In this document: positions 1 to 9,310 of the stretch, piece by piece
Position numbering within the stretch: the first letter of the stretch is position 1
Layout of the letters: the number at the start of each line of letters is the position of its first letter
Origin: an uncultured Lachnospiraceae bacterium
GTDB taxonomy: Bacteria; Bacillota; Clostridia; Lachnospirales; Lachnospiraceae
Direction of reading: 5' to 3'
Length of the DNA: 39,810 nucleotides
Assembly: GCA_947631695.1 (NCBI GenBank)
Contig: CANRMH010000003.1
Location: 1-39,810, forward strand
The notes under the pieces: generated by a model
Told to the model about the DNA's origin: nothing
Seen by the model: the letters and a program-made list of their open reading frames with translations, nothing else
Database searches by the model: none
Program-made: the position numbers and the translations under genes

Positions 1-372
1 GGGAAACAGAGCGGACACAAGAGGAATCCCCATGAACCCTACGTTTCCGAACATGGTGCAGGCGTGAAAAGCATTTTTTTCGTTTCCGCTGAGAGCAAAT
101 CTTCCGGCCAGAAACCTGCCGAGAAGATAAAGGAGAAAGTACATGACGGCAGACAGAAGGAGAACGGAAAGGGAGTCCAGAAACTGCCGGCGGGTCGCGC
201 CGTTGATCGTGTTGGTGAAAATCATGACGGGCAGAGTCACCTTTGTGATCAGTCTGGAAAATACGTTCAGCCCGTCCTTATTTATAATGCCGGTTTTTAC
301 GCAGACGACGCCGATCATCGCGTAAACGATAAAAATAAAGATCTGTTCCAGTACGATAGTAAAATAAGTCAT
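1..372 (-). CDS. AEC (auxin efflux carrier) family transporter, N-terminal part
   Basis: The reading frame begins with ATG at 372 on the minus strand, behind an AAAGGAG ribosome binding site, and runs off the left edge, leaving the first 124 residues. The visible part is strongly hydrophobic, with likely membrane helices near residues 5-24, 40-55 and 70-90. It contains FGNVGFMGIPL, which resembles the conserved Asn/Gly/Pro segment of AEC permeases. Members of this family export or import organic anions such as malate, or amino acids. The substrate cannot be told from this fragment. It is divergent from nrdD and has its own promoter at 446-474. The family call rests on one motif plus the hydrophobic pattern. 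Confidence 0.72.
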   Translation of the reverse strand, partial: MTYFTIVLEQIFIFIVYAMIGVVCVKTGIINKDGLNVFSRLITKVTLPVMIFTNTINGATRRQFLDSLSVLLLSAVMYFLLYLLGRFLAGRFALSGNEKNAFHACTMFGNVGFMGIPLVSALFP

Positions 373-445
373 ATTGTTTTCTCCTTTATTGTGTTCGGGC
401 CTTCAGATAAGTCCTGAATCCGCCTCAGGATCTCTTCAAAAATAA

Positions 446-474
446 AATATAACGTCTGCCGCCGCGCCTGTCAA
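446..474 (-). promoter_or_regulatory. Promoter of the AEC transporter
   Basis: On the minus strand a perfect -35 TTGACA (469-474) lies 17 bases from TATATT (446-451). Transcription would begin near 439, about 65 bases before the ATG at 372. Confidence 0.65.
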
Positions 475-527
475 TGAGCGTTTTTTCGCAGAAAAAGAAA
501 CGAGATATAAAAATTAAAAAATAGGAC

Positions 528-556
528 TTGTCTTTTTATATGTTTTGCGGTAATAT
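528..556 (+). promoter_or_regulatory. Promoter of nrdDG
   Basis: TTGTCT (528-533) and TAATAT (551-556) are separated by 17 bases in an AT-rich stretch. The predicted start near 563 leaves a leader of about 70 bases before nrdD. Confidence 0.65.
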
Positions 557-566
557 AGATGACAGA

Positions 567-582
567 ACGCAAGATATTGTGT
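567..582 (+). promoter_or_regulatory. Candidate NrdR box
   Basis: ACGCAAGATATTGTGT matches 14 of 16 positions of the NrdR palindrome (acaCwAtATaTwGtgt, recalled from the literature). It lies just downstream of the predicted nrdD transcription start, where a bound repressor would block initiation. NrdR boxes usually come in pairs about three helical turns apart. I see no convincing second copy. Confidence 0.5.
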
Positions 583-634
583 AGTACGATTCAAAACATC
601 CAACATTTGGTGGAATGAAGACAGGGAGGAAAAC

Positions 635-2824
635 ATGGATATTGCAGTAAAAACACGCGTGATCAAGAGGAACGGCGAAGAGGTTGAATTTGATTTAAGC
701 AAGATCATCAATGCGATCGGAAAAGCGAATCATGAGATCGATAATCTTCACAAGCTGAACGAATATCAGATCCGTGCCGTGGCGGATAATATTGCGAAGA
801 AGGTGGAGGAGTCCATGCATGCGGTGAATGTGGAAGACATTCAGGACATGGTGGAAACCGGCATTATGGAGATGCGCGGGTACGAGGTGGCGCAGAAATA
901 TGTCCGGTACCGTTATAAGAGGGAGCTGACCAGGAAATCCAATACCACGGACAATGGGATCCTGTCGCTTTTGGAGCATATCAACGAGGAAGTGAATCAG
1001 GAGAATTCGAATAAAAATCCGGTCATTAATTCCACCCAGCGCGATTACATGGCGGGAGAGGTGAGCAAGGATTTGTCCAGGCGCGTACTTCTTCCGGAGG
1101 ATGTTGTGCAGGCGCATGAAGAAGGGATCATCCATTTCCATGATACCGATTATTTTGCCCAGAAAGAACACAACTGCGATCTGATCAATCTGGAGGATAT
1201 GCTGCAGAACGGAACTGTGATCAGCGAGACGCTGATCGAGAAGCCCCACAGCTTCTTTACGGCGTGCAATGTGACTACGCAGATCGTCGCGCAGGTCGCA
1301 AGCAACCAGTATGGCGGACAGTCCTTTACGCTGGCCCATCTGGCTCCGTTTGTGGATATCAGCCGCCAGAAGATCAGGAAGAGCGTGATCGAAGAGCGGA
1401 CGGAATGCGGGGAAAGCCTGGACGAAGAGATTATCGCGCGGGTGACGGAAAAACGTCTGAAAGATGAGATCAAAAGCGGGATACAGACTATTCAGTACCA
1501 GCTGATCACCCTGATGACCTGTAACGGACAGGCGCCTTTCGTAACGGTATTTATGTATCTGGACGAAGTGCCGGAAGGGCAGGAGAGGGAAGACCTCGCC
1601 ATGATCATAGAGGAAGTGCTGAAGCAGAGAATGCAGGGTGTGAAGAACGAAAAGGGAGTGTGGATTACTCCGGCGTTCCCCAAGCTGATCTACGTGCTGG
1701 ATGAAGATAATATTACGGAGGACTCCAAGTACTGGCATCTGACGGAATTGTCCGCGAAATGCACGGCGAAGCGTATGGTTCCGGATTATATCTCTGCAAA
1801 GATCATGAAGGAACTCAAGCAGGGAGAGATCTATCCATGCATGGGATGCCGCTCTTTCCTGACCGTGGAGGACTCTCAGAGAAACGAAGATGGAAGCCAT
1901 AAGTTTTATGGAAGATTTAATCAGGGTGTTGTGACGATCAACCTGGTGGATGTGGCCTGCTCCGCGGAGGGCGACATGGACAGATTCTGGGAAATCCTGG
2001 ATGAAAGGCTGGAATTGTGCCACAGGGCGCTTCGCTGCAGGCATGAACGCCTTCTGGGAACCGTTTCCGACGTCGCTCCGATCCTCTGGCAGAACGGTGC
2101 GCTGGCCCGTTTGAAGAAGGGGGAGAAGATCGACAAACTGTTGTATAACGGATACTCCACGATCTCTCTGGGCTATGCGGGCCTCTATGAGATGTGCATG
2201 AGGATGCTCGGAAGATCCCATACCGACCCGGCCGCAAGGCCGTTTGCACTGGCGGTGATGCAGCGCCTGAACGACAAGTGCAAGGAATGGAAAAATGCTG
2301 AAAATATCAGTTATTCTGTATACGGTACGCCGATGGAATCCACCACGTATAAATTTGCGAAGTGTTTGCAGAAGCGGTTTGGAATCATCAAGGGAGTGAC
2401 AGATAAGAATTATATTACGAACAGCTATCATGTCCATGTGTCGGAGGTCATCAATGCGTTTGACAAACTGGAATTTGAAGCTGAGTTCCAGAAATTATCT
2501 CCGGGAGGCGCGATCAGCTATATTGAAGTGCCGAACATGCAGAATAATATTCCGGCGGTACTGTCCGTGATGAAGTTCATATACGATCATATCATGTACG
2601 CGGAATTGAACACGAAGAGCGATTACTGTGAGAACTGCGGCTACGACGGAGAGATCCAGATCACGGAGGACGCATCCGGAAAGCTGGTCTGGGAATGCCC
2701 GAACTGTGGCAACCGGGATCAGAATAAAATGTTTGTGGCAAGAAGGACCTGCGGTTATATCGGAACTCAGTTCTGGAATCAGGGAAGGACCCAGGAGATC
2801 AAAGACCGGGTGCTTCATCTGTAG
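635..2824 (+). CDS. nrdD: Anaerobic (class III) ribonucleoside-triphosphate reductase, large subunit
   Basis: This glycyl-radical enzyme reduces ribonucleoside triphosphates to deoxyribonucleotides without oxygen. The 729-residue product has an N-terminal ATP-cone (about residues 5-95, opening VIKRNGEEVEFDLSKI) for allosteric control and a long catalytic barrel. Near the C-terminus is a four-Cys zinc site (CENCG and CPNCG), followed by the radical loop RRTCGYIG with the likely glycyl residue Gly707. The length fits the family. The start follows an AGGGAGG ribosome binding site. The activase gene nrdG follows after 13 bases, so the pair forms one transcription unit. The NrdR-like box upstream suggests control by dATP/ATP status. 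The call is secure. Confidence 0.97.
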   Translation: MDIAVKTRVIKRNGEEVEFDLSKIINAIGKANHEIDNLHKLNEYQIRAVADNIAKKVEESMHAVNVEDIQDMVETGIMEMRGYEVAQKYVRYRYKRELTRKSNTTDNGILSLLEHINEEVNQENSNKNPVINSTQRDYMAGEVSKDLSRRVLLPEDVVQAHEEGIIHFHDTDYFAQKEHNCDLINLEDMLQNGTVISETLIEKPHSFFTACNVTTQIVAQVASNQYGGQSFTLAHLAPFVDISRQKIRKSVIEERTECGESLDEEIIARVTEKRLKDEIKSGIQTIQYQLITLMTCNGQAPFVTVFMYLDEVPEGQEREDLAMIIEEVLKQRMQGVKNEKGVWITPAFPKLIYVLDEDNITEDSKYWHLTELSAKCTAKRMVPDYISAKIMKELKQGEIYPCMGCRSFLTVEDSQRNEDGSHKFYGRFNQGVVTINLVDVACSAEGDMDRFWEILDERLELCHRALRCRHERLLGTVSDVAPILWQNGALARLKKGEKIDKLLYNGYSTISLGYAGLYEMCMRMLGRSHTDPAARPFALAVMQRLNDKCKEWKNAENISYSVYGTPMESTTYKFAKCLQKRFGIIKGVTDKNYITNSYHVHVSEVINAFDKLEFEAEFQKLSPGGAISYIEVPNMQNNIPAVLSVMKFIYDHIMYAELNTKSDYCENCGYDGEIQITEDASGKLVWECPNCGNRDQNKMFVARRTCGYIGTQFWNQGRTQEIKDRVLHL

Positions 2825-2837
2825 AAACGAGGCGTTT

Positions 2838-3320
2838 ATGTATTACGGGAATATCAAAAAATATGATATCGCGGACGGCCCGGGAGTCAGGGTCAGCCTG
2901 TTTGTCTCCGGCTGCAGGCATCACTGCAAGGGATGCTTCAATGCCGAAACGTGGGATTTCAAGTACGGAAATCCCTACACGGAAGAGACGGAACGGGAAA
3001 TTCTGGAAGCGCTGAAGCCCTCTTATATAGAGGGCTTTTCCCTGTTGGGCGGCGAACCGTTCGAGCCGGAGAATCAGAGAGAGCTGGTAAAGCTTTTGCG
3101 GAAAGTAAAGGAGAGGTACCCTGAAAAGACCGTCTGGTGTTATACCGGTTATCTGTACGACAGAGATCTGGCGGAGGGTGGAAGCGTATTCACGGAAGTG
3201 ACGGAGGAAATGCTCTCCTTCATCGACGTGCTGATCGACGGGGAATTTATCGAGGCCCAGAAAGACCTGACGCTGGAATTCAGGGGCAGCAGGAACCAGA
3301 GGATCATTCACCTGCGGTAA
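2838..3320 (+). CDS. nrdG: Anaerobic ribonucleotide reductase-activating protein
   Basis: This radical-SAM activase installs the glycyl radical on NrdD. The 160-residue product carries the Cx3Cx2C iron-sulfur motif as CRHHCKGC (Cys26, Cys30, Cys33), an N-terminal YYGNIKKYDIADGPGVRVS and the GGEPF motif that contacts SAM. The frame is open further upstream, but ATG 2838 is chosen because the protein then begins at the conserved N-terminus and does not overlap nrdD. The ribosome binding site (GAGG) is weak, consistent with translational coupling to nrdD 13 bases upstream. Confidence 0.95.
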   Translation: MYYGNIKKYDIADGPGVRVSLFVSGCRHHCKGCFNAETWDFKYGNPYTEETEREILEALKPSYIEGFSLLGGEPFEPENQRELVKLLRKVKERYPEKTVWCYTGYLYDRDLAEGGSVFTEVTEEMLSFIDVLIDGEFIEAQKDLTLEFRGSRNQRIIHLR

Positions 3321-3326
3321 ACACAT

Positions 3327-3355
3327 TTTACAAAGCAAAACAAAATCTGTATAAT
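3327..3355 (+). promoter_or_regulatory. Promoter of the SLH glycosidase gene
   Basis: TTTACA (3327-3332), a 17-base spacer and a perfect TATAAT (3350-3355) lie immediately after nrdG. The surface protein is therefore probably transcribed on its own. Confidence 0.75.
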
Positions 3356-3385
3356 GGAATATAAAAAAGGAGGGAAAACAGGAAT

Positions 3386-6300
3386 ATGAAAACAGGGAAA
3401 AAGTTATTCGCGGCGGTTCTGACCGTGAGCATGATCCTTCCGGCGTCGGTCAGCCTGGCGGCGGACCGGGACAGCAGAGCGGCTCTTCCGGAACCATACT
3501 ATGCATTTACGTTTGAGGGGAATGTGGACGGCGGCAAGGTTGCGAGCGAGGGAAGCAAAGCCGGAGCCGAGGCTGTGATCGGCGGAAGCGGACAGGGGCT
3601 TGGCGTGGTCTATGACAGCGAGCTGGAGTCGAAGGTTCTGAATCTTCCGGGCGGCGGCCTGGGACAGGGCTATCTGGATCTTCCGGACGAGATGTACGGC
3701 GAAGTGACGGATTCGGGATTCGCCTATTCGTTCTGGCTGAACGTGGATTCCAATGCCGGCCAGTATAACCGGGTGTTTTCCTCTGCTCCGATCGCATTCA
3801 ATTCCGACAATGGAGGTACCGGATGGAACGCTCCGGAATTTACATTTGTGGCCGGACTGGAAGGCGCGGCCGACATGGGAGACGGACAGGCGGGGTACAA
3901 TACTTCCGCGATGCTCTCCGACCGCGGCACCCAGATGAAGCTGGTGTGGGACAGGCAGCCGGCGAGAGGCCGCTGGCAGTATGTGACCGTGAGCGTATCG
4001 CCTTCTTCCTATGACGTCTATCTGGACGGCGAGAAGGTAGGGATAACGTACGACCGGAACAACAATATGAGAGAGGTTCTGGCCGCGCTGTTCCAGGATC
4101 AGGCGGCGGAACTGAAGACATATACGAACAACGCTATCGGGCGCTCCGTGTACACGACGGATGCCGATCTGAAGGCGAAGGTCGACGATTTCCGCTTTTA
4201 TACCACGGCGCTGACGGCGGAGCAGGCGAAGGCCGTCTACGACAGCTATGAAAGGGAAATCCAGGAACCGGTTCCGACCCTCCGGTTTGACGCGTCCGGG
4301 GACACGGGAGACATCCTTCACGGATCTACCGGTTTCCTGTACGGGGTCAGCGAGGTGAATGTGCCGTCTATGGATCTGATCCAGGCGATCCGGCCGAAGA
4401 TCCTGGTACAGAAAGCGGCCGACGGGCAGCAGCATCCTTCCGGGGACGGCTACCGGCTGTCCGATTATTTACACAGCGCGGGCGTGGAAAATGTACAGAT
4501 CTATCTTCAGGACTATTATCTGGAGTGGCCGTACGAGTCGAAGGGCATTGACGACTACAATAAGAAAGTGAAGAGCATTGTGACAAAGATGCTTGACGGA
4601 CTGACGGACGAGGAAGTTGCGGGTTACAGCTTTGTGATCTTCAATGAGCCGGACTCCATCTGGTACGGCGGAGATATCAGCCGGATGTGCGAGGACTGGC
4701 TGAAGATCTATACGACTCTGAAGGAGATCCATCCGGACGTCAGGGTGGCGGGACCGAACTTTGCGGGATTCCCGGAGAGTTCTTTCCGGACGTATTTTGA
4801 ATTCTGTGCGCGAAACAACTGCCTTCCGGACTATGTGACCTGGCATGAACTGAGCAAGGGCAGCCTGACGGCGTTTGAGGGTCATCTGGAATTCGTTCAG
4901 GGCCTGATCGACCGGTATTATAAGGACAGTGATATAGAACCGACCATTTTCATCAATGAGACGGTCAACTTTGACGATATCGGCAATCCGGGAGCGCTGG
5001 TGAACTGGATCTCTCTCTTCGAGGAGAAGAAGACCTGCGCGTCCCTGCCTTACTGGGGGCTGGCGAACAGTCTGAACGAGCTGGCGGCGGACGCCAATAA
5101 GCCGAACGGCGCGTGGTGGGTATATAAATGGTATGCGCAGATGACCGGAAAAACGGTTCCGATGACTTTGCAGAATGTGGCGGCTCCGGGTCCTTATGGG
5201 AGACTGTACGGACTGACCAGCGTGGACGCGGAAAATAAAACGATCCATACTCTTTTCGGCGGACAGGCCGGTCAGCAGACGATCCAGATCCAGAAGATCA
5301 AAAGTACGGAGATTTTTAAGAACGTGGACAGCGCTCATGTAAAGATTTACAGCACGAAATATACGGGTCATCAGGGATTTGCGGACGAGATCCCGGTAGA
5401 ATTCGAGGGCAATCTCGCGTTTACCGGCGACGATCTGATCTTTGCGGTTCCGGATGCGGAGCTGATGGATGCGTATTACGCGGTGATCACTCCGGCGACG
5501 GACGATACGGTGACGACGATCGCCGACTATGAGAAAGAGAAGTGGGAACAGACTTATGAGGCGGAGGATGCGCAGCTGCTCGGAAATGCGCGGGCGTTTA
5601 CCAAGACGGGCGGCGATCTGGCCCGGTCCAACCGCGCAGAGGTCGGCGCGATGAATCAGGAGGGGGACGGCGTCCGCTTCGAGGTGGATGTTCCGAAGGA
5701 CGGCGTCTACCGCTTAAATGTGTACTATTCAAATCAGGCGCCGCAGGTGGATCCGCTGACGCTGAAATATGTGGCGAGCGGCGGACAGAACCGCGCCATC
5801 GGCGCAATCTCCACCCATACCCTGAGCGTGGATGGGAAGGAGATTCAGGACCTGAACTACGATTCTACGGTAAAATGGGGATATTACAACTACAAGACGG
5901 TGTACCTGCAGCTCGCGAAGGGCAGCCACAGTATTCAGCTCGCTTATAAGGGAGAAAATCAGAACCCGAAGGAGGATAACTCCAAGCTGTGTGCGTTGCT
6001 GGATAAGATCGACCTGACCTATGAGCCGGACACGGCCGCTAAGCTCGTGGTGGAGCCGGAGGAACTGGCGGGCCTTCACGACGGCTTTACCTTCCGTCAG
6101 AGCGCGGAAAGTACGGGAGCGGGATATGTGGAAGGAAGCGGGGATTACATTTTCTATGTAAATGCTCCGAGAGAAGGTTACTATACCGTTCAGACAAAGG
6201 GAAGCGGCAGCGCCGCGCTGAGCAGGGGAGTTATGCTGTATGCGAAGGACGCGAAAGCACAGTCCGACGTCGGGATCGGCTGGCAGAAGCTTTTGGATGT

Positions 6301-7627
6301 AAAATTAGGATCCGGATCAGCGGGGGCCGTTTATTTGGCGGCTGGAATGAACCGGATGAAATTTGGCGGAGATTCTCTCAAGCTGGACCAGATCACCTTT
6401 ACAGAGGATACGAAGCTGACGGAGGAGAACCGGACGGTGATTGAGGCGGAGGATGCGCAGCTGACCGGTTCCGGCGCGAACGATGGTTATCAGTATCTTC
6501 CGGGACAGAGCAAAATCCCCGAGGTGATTAACAACGCGTATGCTTCCGGTGGAAAAGCGGTGGAAGGGTTCCGCGGAGGACTGGATAATCAGCTGGCGTT
6601 TAAGGTGCAGGCGCCGAAGGAGGGAAATTACCGGCTGTCGATCACTTACTCTAACGATGAATCCGCTCCGGTGATGAAGACAGAATCCGGCGGAAACTAC
6701 GTGCATCCTTACAACACCGACCTGGTGGAGCGGTACGCGCAGATTGCGGTCAACGGCGGCGAGCCTCAGACGGTGTACTTTAGAAATACATTCTGCTGGG
6801 ACGTCTGGCATGACGCGGTGGTGGACGTCACGCTGAAGAAAGGGGAAAATACGATCGTTCTGAGCAACGATAATTCCTACAAATTCAGTTCCGTGCAGGA
6901 TGATTTTACGCCGAGATTTGATCAGTTCAGGGTGGCGCCGTGCGCGCTGGCTGAAGAAGAACCCGGAGTGAAGGTTGACGAATATTTTACCGACGTGACG
7001 CCGGCCGATGAGAAGACCCAATGGCCGGTACCGGAGATTCAGGATGTCTTTGACCGCGGAATTATGAGCGGCTACAAGGATGCAAATGGAAATCCGACTC
7101 ATGAATTCGGCACTAAGGCTCCTCTGAGCCGCGCCCATTTCGCACTGACCCTGTGGCGCGCGGAGGCGTTGGAGAACAACGGGACAGCGCCCGAGCCGGA
7201 GGGCGAAGCAATAAGTTTTGGCGATATATCGGAAATGACGCAGGAGATCAAGGATGCTGTCGCGTGGGCGAGCAGCGCGGGGATCGTCAACGGCTACAAG
7301 GATGAACAGGGGGAACTGACCGGAAGCTTTGGCCCTTCGAATCCTATAAACCGCACGGAGATGTCTCTTATGCTGAAGCGGTATGCGAAGCATAAAGGCT
7401 ACGACGGCGCGCAGATACCGGACGACGTGCTGAACGGCTACAAGGATCTGGATCAGATTAACCCGTATGACGGCGGGGAATCCAGGGAAGCGCTGAAGTG
7501 GGCGGTGGCCAACAAGATCATTATAGGAGAGGCAAATTCTCCGTTCCTGGAACCGGAAGGAGTGGTGGACCGTGCGAGATGCGCGACCTTCCTGAGCAGA
7601 TTCCTGAAGAATATAGCGGAAAAATAA
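3386..7627 (+). CDS. Secreted SLH-anchored multidomain protein, putative clan-A glycoside hydrolase
   Basis: The 1413-residue product has a signal peptide (about 1-25, ending VSLAA). A LamG/concanavalin-like domain spans about 36-290. A TIM-barrel-like region (about 300-690) contains FNEPDS with Glu421 and FINETVN with Glu525. This spacing fits the acid/base and nucleophile of retaining clan-A enzymes, loosely like GH39, but I cannot assign a family. Carbohydrate-binding-like modules follow at about 723-879, 885-1010 and 1017-1186. The first and third share the opening EAEDAQL. Three SLH motifs (about 1199-1413; LSRA, INRT, VDRA) should bind a secondary cell-wall polymer. The inferred role is hydrolysis or binding of complex glycans at the cell surface. 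The ATG follows a GGAGGG site and a strong promoter. The substrate is unknown. Confidence 0.8.
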   Translation: MKTGKKLFAAVLTVSMILPASVSLAADRDSRAALPEPYYAFTFEGNVDGGKVASEGSKAGAEAVIGGSGQGLGVVYDSELESKVLNLPGGGLGQGYLDLPDEMYGEVTDSGFAYSFWLNVDSNAGQYNRVFSSAPIAFNSDNGGTGWNAPEFTFVAGLEGAADMGDGQAGYNTSAMLSDRGTQMKLVWDRQPARGRWQYVTVSVSPSSYDVYLDGEKVGITYDRNNNMREVLAALFQDQAAELKTYTNNAIGRSVYTTDADLKAKVDDFRFYTTALTAEQAKAVYDSYEREIQEPVPTLRFDASGDTGDILHGSTGFLYGVSEVNVPSMDLIQAIRPKILVQKAADGQQHPSGDGYRLSDYLHSAGVENVQIYLQDYYLEWPYESKGIDDYNKKVKSIVTKMLDGLTDEEVAGYSFVIFNEPDSIWYGGDISRMCEDWLKIYTTLKEIHPDVRVAGPNFAGFPESSFRTYFEFCARNNCLPDYVTWHELSKGSLTAFEGHLEFVQGLIDRYYKDSDIEPTIFINETVNFDDIGNPGALVNWISLFEEKKTCASLPYWGLANSLNELAADANKPNGAWWVYKWYAQMTGKTVPMTLQNVAAPGPYGRLYGLTSVDAENKTIHTLFGGQAGQQTIQIQKIKSTEIFKNVDSAHVKIYSTKYTGHQGFADEIPVEFEGNLAFTGDDLIFAVPDAELMDAYYAVITPATDDTVTTIADYEKEKWEQTYEAEDAQLLGNARAFTKTGGDLARSNRAEVGAMNQEGDGVRFEVDVPKDGVYRLNVYYSNQAPQVDPLTLKYVASGGQNRAIGAISTHTLSVDGKEIQDLNYDSTVKWGYYNYKTVYLQLAKGSHSIQLAYKGENQNPKEDNSKLCALLDKIDLTYEPDTAAKLVVEPEELAGLHDGFTFRQSAESTGAGYVEGSGDYIFYVNAPREGYYTVQTKGSGSAALSRGVMLYAKDAKAQSDVGIGWQKLLDVKLGSGSAGAVYLAAGMNRMKFGGDSLKLDQITFTEDTKLTEENRTVIEAEDAQLTGSGANDGYQYLPGQSKIPEVINNAYASGGKAVEGFRGGLDNQLAFKVQAPKEGNYRLSITYSNDESAPVMKTESGGNYVHPYNTDLVERYAQIAVNGGEPQTVYFRNTFCWDVWHDAVVDVTLKKGENTIVLSNDNSYKFSSVQDDFTPRFDQFRVAPCALAEEEPGVKVDEYFTDVTPADEKTQWPVPEIQDVFDRGIMSGYKDANGNPTHEFGTKAPLSRAHFALTLWRAEALENNGTAPEPEGEAISFGDISEMTQEIKDAVAWASSAGIVNGYKDEQGELTGSFGPSNPINRTEMSLMLKRYAKHKGYDGAQIPDDVLNGYKDLDQINPYDGGESREALKWAVANKIIIGEANSPFLEPEGVVDRARCATFLSRFLKNIAEK

Positions 7628-7715
7628 ACGGTCGGATTTGCTATCGACGCATAAGGAAGTAATTTGAAAACGACAGTTAATTTCAACCATAAGGGTATTG
7701 GCAAAGGCAAAAGCA

Positions 7716-7757
7716 AAAGACAGCATAGAAGGTAGAAATATCTTCTGTGCTGTCTTT
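7716..7757. terminator. Bidirectional terminator between the SLH gene and AbiEii
   Basis: A 16-base stem (7716-7731 with 7742-7757, one T-G wobble) encloses a 10-base loop. It is followed by a T-rich run on the plus strand and preceded by an A-rich run, so it can end transcripts from both convergent genes. Confidence 0.75.
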
Positions 7758-7796
7758 CTTTCTATCCCAAAAATAATCGTGAAGGCTCTGCACCAC

Positions 7797-8696
7797 CTAT
7801 TGCATCCACTCGCTATTGGCGGCAGACCACTGTTCAATAAATTCTTTGTTTTCAACTGTTGCTGTAAACGGTTTTTTCAAAAATGCTTTTATTGTTTTTA
7901 GTACGGTGCTGTAATCATCTGTTTTGATATCTATTTTTCGAACAAAGGCTTTCCATTTTTTCTGCATTGCGCCGTCTCTGTCAAAGCCCATTACCTGTTC
8001 AAACTGTTCAACTGTAAAGGCGTGTCCACGGTTTTCAAACGTTTTTTTGAGCGCTTCGGACAACACCTTGCCATCGAAATCAAATTTATTGGCAAGATAG
8101 TAAATATCATAATAATCCTTCATTCTGCTGGAAAACTCCATAAGGCTCAGGATAGCATCAATTTTCTCGGCAATAGTTGTTTCAAGAGAATATGTATTTA
8201 CCGTCGGGGCGTCAAAGTCAGAAAGCTGTGTCGGGATTTTTCGTCTTTCCTGCTCTGGTACGATTACATCCCCAACGCCGAAATCAATGCTGAACGGTGT
8301 TTTAGTGTTTTTAATGCGAGCGACTACCGATGCGCCGATACCCGCATATTTTTTGGCAATGGCAATAGGGGCGACATCTTTAATCTCAAAAGTGATAAAA
8401 TCGTTTCCGGTAGGTATTGCAACAATTTCCTCCAACACGGTTTTTAACCGCTCCGGCGTATTTGGTATCTGGCGAAGCAAAAAGTCCACATCAACCGTCA
8501 CTCGGCTGTCAAAGTCGGTAAGGGAATAGAGAAACAATCCGCCTTTCAGCACAAGATTTTCAGCATATTTGGATTTTTCCAAACGTCGCAGAAATTCCTC
8601 TTGGCAAAAGAGTTGCAGACAAAGCTGATAACTTCTTCCGCTTTCGGCAGCCTTGTTTTTCAGTCGTGCAAGCACGGATGCAGCAATATCAGCCAT
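7797..8696 (-). CDS. abiEii: AbiEii-type nucleotidyltransferase toxin
   Basis: The 299-residue product matches the AbiEii/MenT toxin family, the toxic half of type IV toxin-antitoxin systems linked to abortive phage infection. Family toxins are nucleotidyltransferases; MenT relatives modify tRNA 3' ends. The polymerase-beta-like core is visible as VLKGGLFLY (Lys51-Gly53) followed by TVDVDF (Asp69, Asp71). The family's YYDIYYLA segment lies further on. The ATG overlaps the upstream antitoxin gene by 8 bases, so the two are translationally coupled. Local base composition is lower in GC than the neighbours (24 G+C in the 60 bases at 8041-8100), and codon choice differs, suggesting horizontal acquisition. 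Toxicity and target are inferred from family only. Confidence 0.88.
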   Translation of the reverse strand: MADIAASVLARLKNKAAESGRSYQLCLQLFCQEEFLRRLEKSKYAENLVLKGGLFLYSLTDFDSRVTVDVDFLLRQIPNTPERLKTVLEEIVAIPTGNDFITFEIKDVAPIAIAKKYAGIGASVVARIKNTKTPFSIDFGVGDVIVPEQERRKIPTQLSDFDAPTVNTYSLETTIAEKIDAILSLMEFSSRMKDYYDIYYLANKFDFDGKVLSEALKKTFENRGHAFTVEQFEQVMGFDRDGAMQKKWKAFVRKIDIKTDDYSTVLKTIKAFLKKPFTATVENKEFIEQWSAANSEWMQ

Positions 8697-9294
8697 TGAG
8701 CAATACCTCCATTAAATTTATAACCTTTGCATATAGCTTCATCTCTTTTGCATATTTAGAAAGGTTGGCAAGATTTTTATTTTTATCTGCGGCGTAAGCG
8801 TTGACTGCTTTATTAAAAGTTTCGCTGTCAAGTTTTGTGCGGTACTTAAAGCAATCACATATTGTACGCTCACGGTCGTACACAGGAAGCTCCACACCGT
8901 TAAAGTTGTCTGTCGATTTTCCGATTTGCAAAAAGTCCTTTTGAATATAGTAAGCCTTAATCGAAAATTCATCTATTTTCTTTATGGCACGGGACGCAGT
9001 TCTTGGTACGGCAATAGACCATTTACGAGGAGCATAATCACTATACCCATAATGAAATAAGGCAGACTCAACGCAAACAATTCCTTGTGGAAGAAGCTCT
9101 TGTATTAATTGCTCTTCCGTTATTTGATTACTGTTAGGAAGTTGATAAAAACCTCGCCTGATTCTTTCAATAAAACCATCTTTACAAAGTGCCGCCACCT
9201 CATAATTCTTCATACCCGCCGCGGTAAAGTCGGCGGTTTTTGCTATGCCGCCATTATTTATAATCACCTTTTGTGCAATTTCTTTTTTGTTCAA
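8689..9294 (-). CDS. abiEi: AbiEi-type antitoxin / transcriptional regulator
   Basis: The 201-residue product has an N-terminal winged-helix region (about 1-60, including GFIERIRRGFYQLPNS) typical of AbiEi antitoxins. It is followed by the AbiEi C-terminal domain (RKWSIAVPR; DRERTICDCFKYR). AbiEi represses its own operon by binding inverted repeats and counteracts AbiEii. The start is a TTG codon at 9292-9294 with only a weak GGTG ribosome binding site. No earlier in-frame ATG fits, and the next ATG would remove the helix region. A promoter and a long inverted repeat lie directly upstream. Confidence 0.85.
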   Translation of the reverse strand: MNKKEIAQKVIINNGGIAKTADFTAAGMKNYEVAALCKDGFIERIRRGFYQLPNSNQITEEQLIQELLPQGIVCVESALFHYGYSDYAPRKWSIAVPRTASRAIKKIDEFSIKAYYIQKDFLQIGKSTDNFNGVELPVYDRERTICDCFKYRTKLDSETFNKAVNAYAADKNKNLANLSKYAKEMKLYAKVINLMEVLLNG

Positions 9295-9310
9295 GGAAAC
9301 ACCAACTTTC

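Noticed and set aside
695..2437. A 580-codon open frame on the minus strand opposite nrdD
   Set aside because: It is antisense to a secure gene, has no ribosome binding site, and its translation is low-complexity His/Arg/Leu-rich text typical of a shadow frame in GC-biased codons.
6317..7855. A 512-codon minus-strand frame opposite the SLH glycosidase
   Set aside because: It overlaps recognised SLH and carbohydrate-binding modules and the terminator, and has no recognisable domain.
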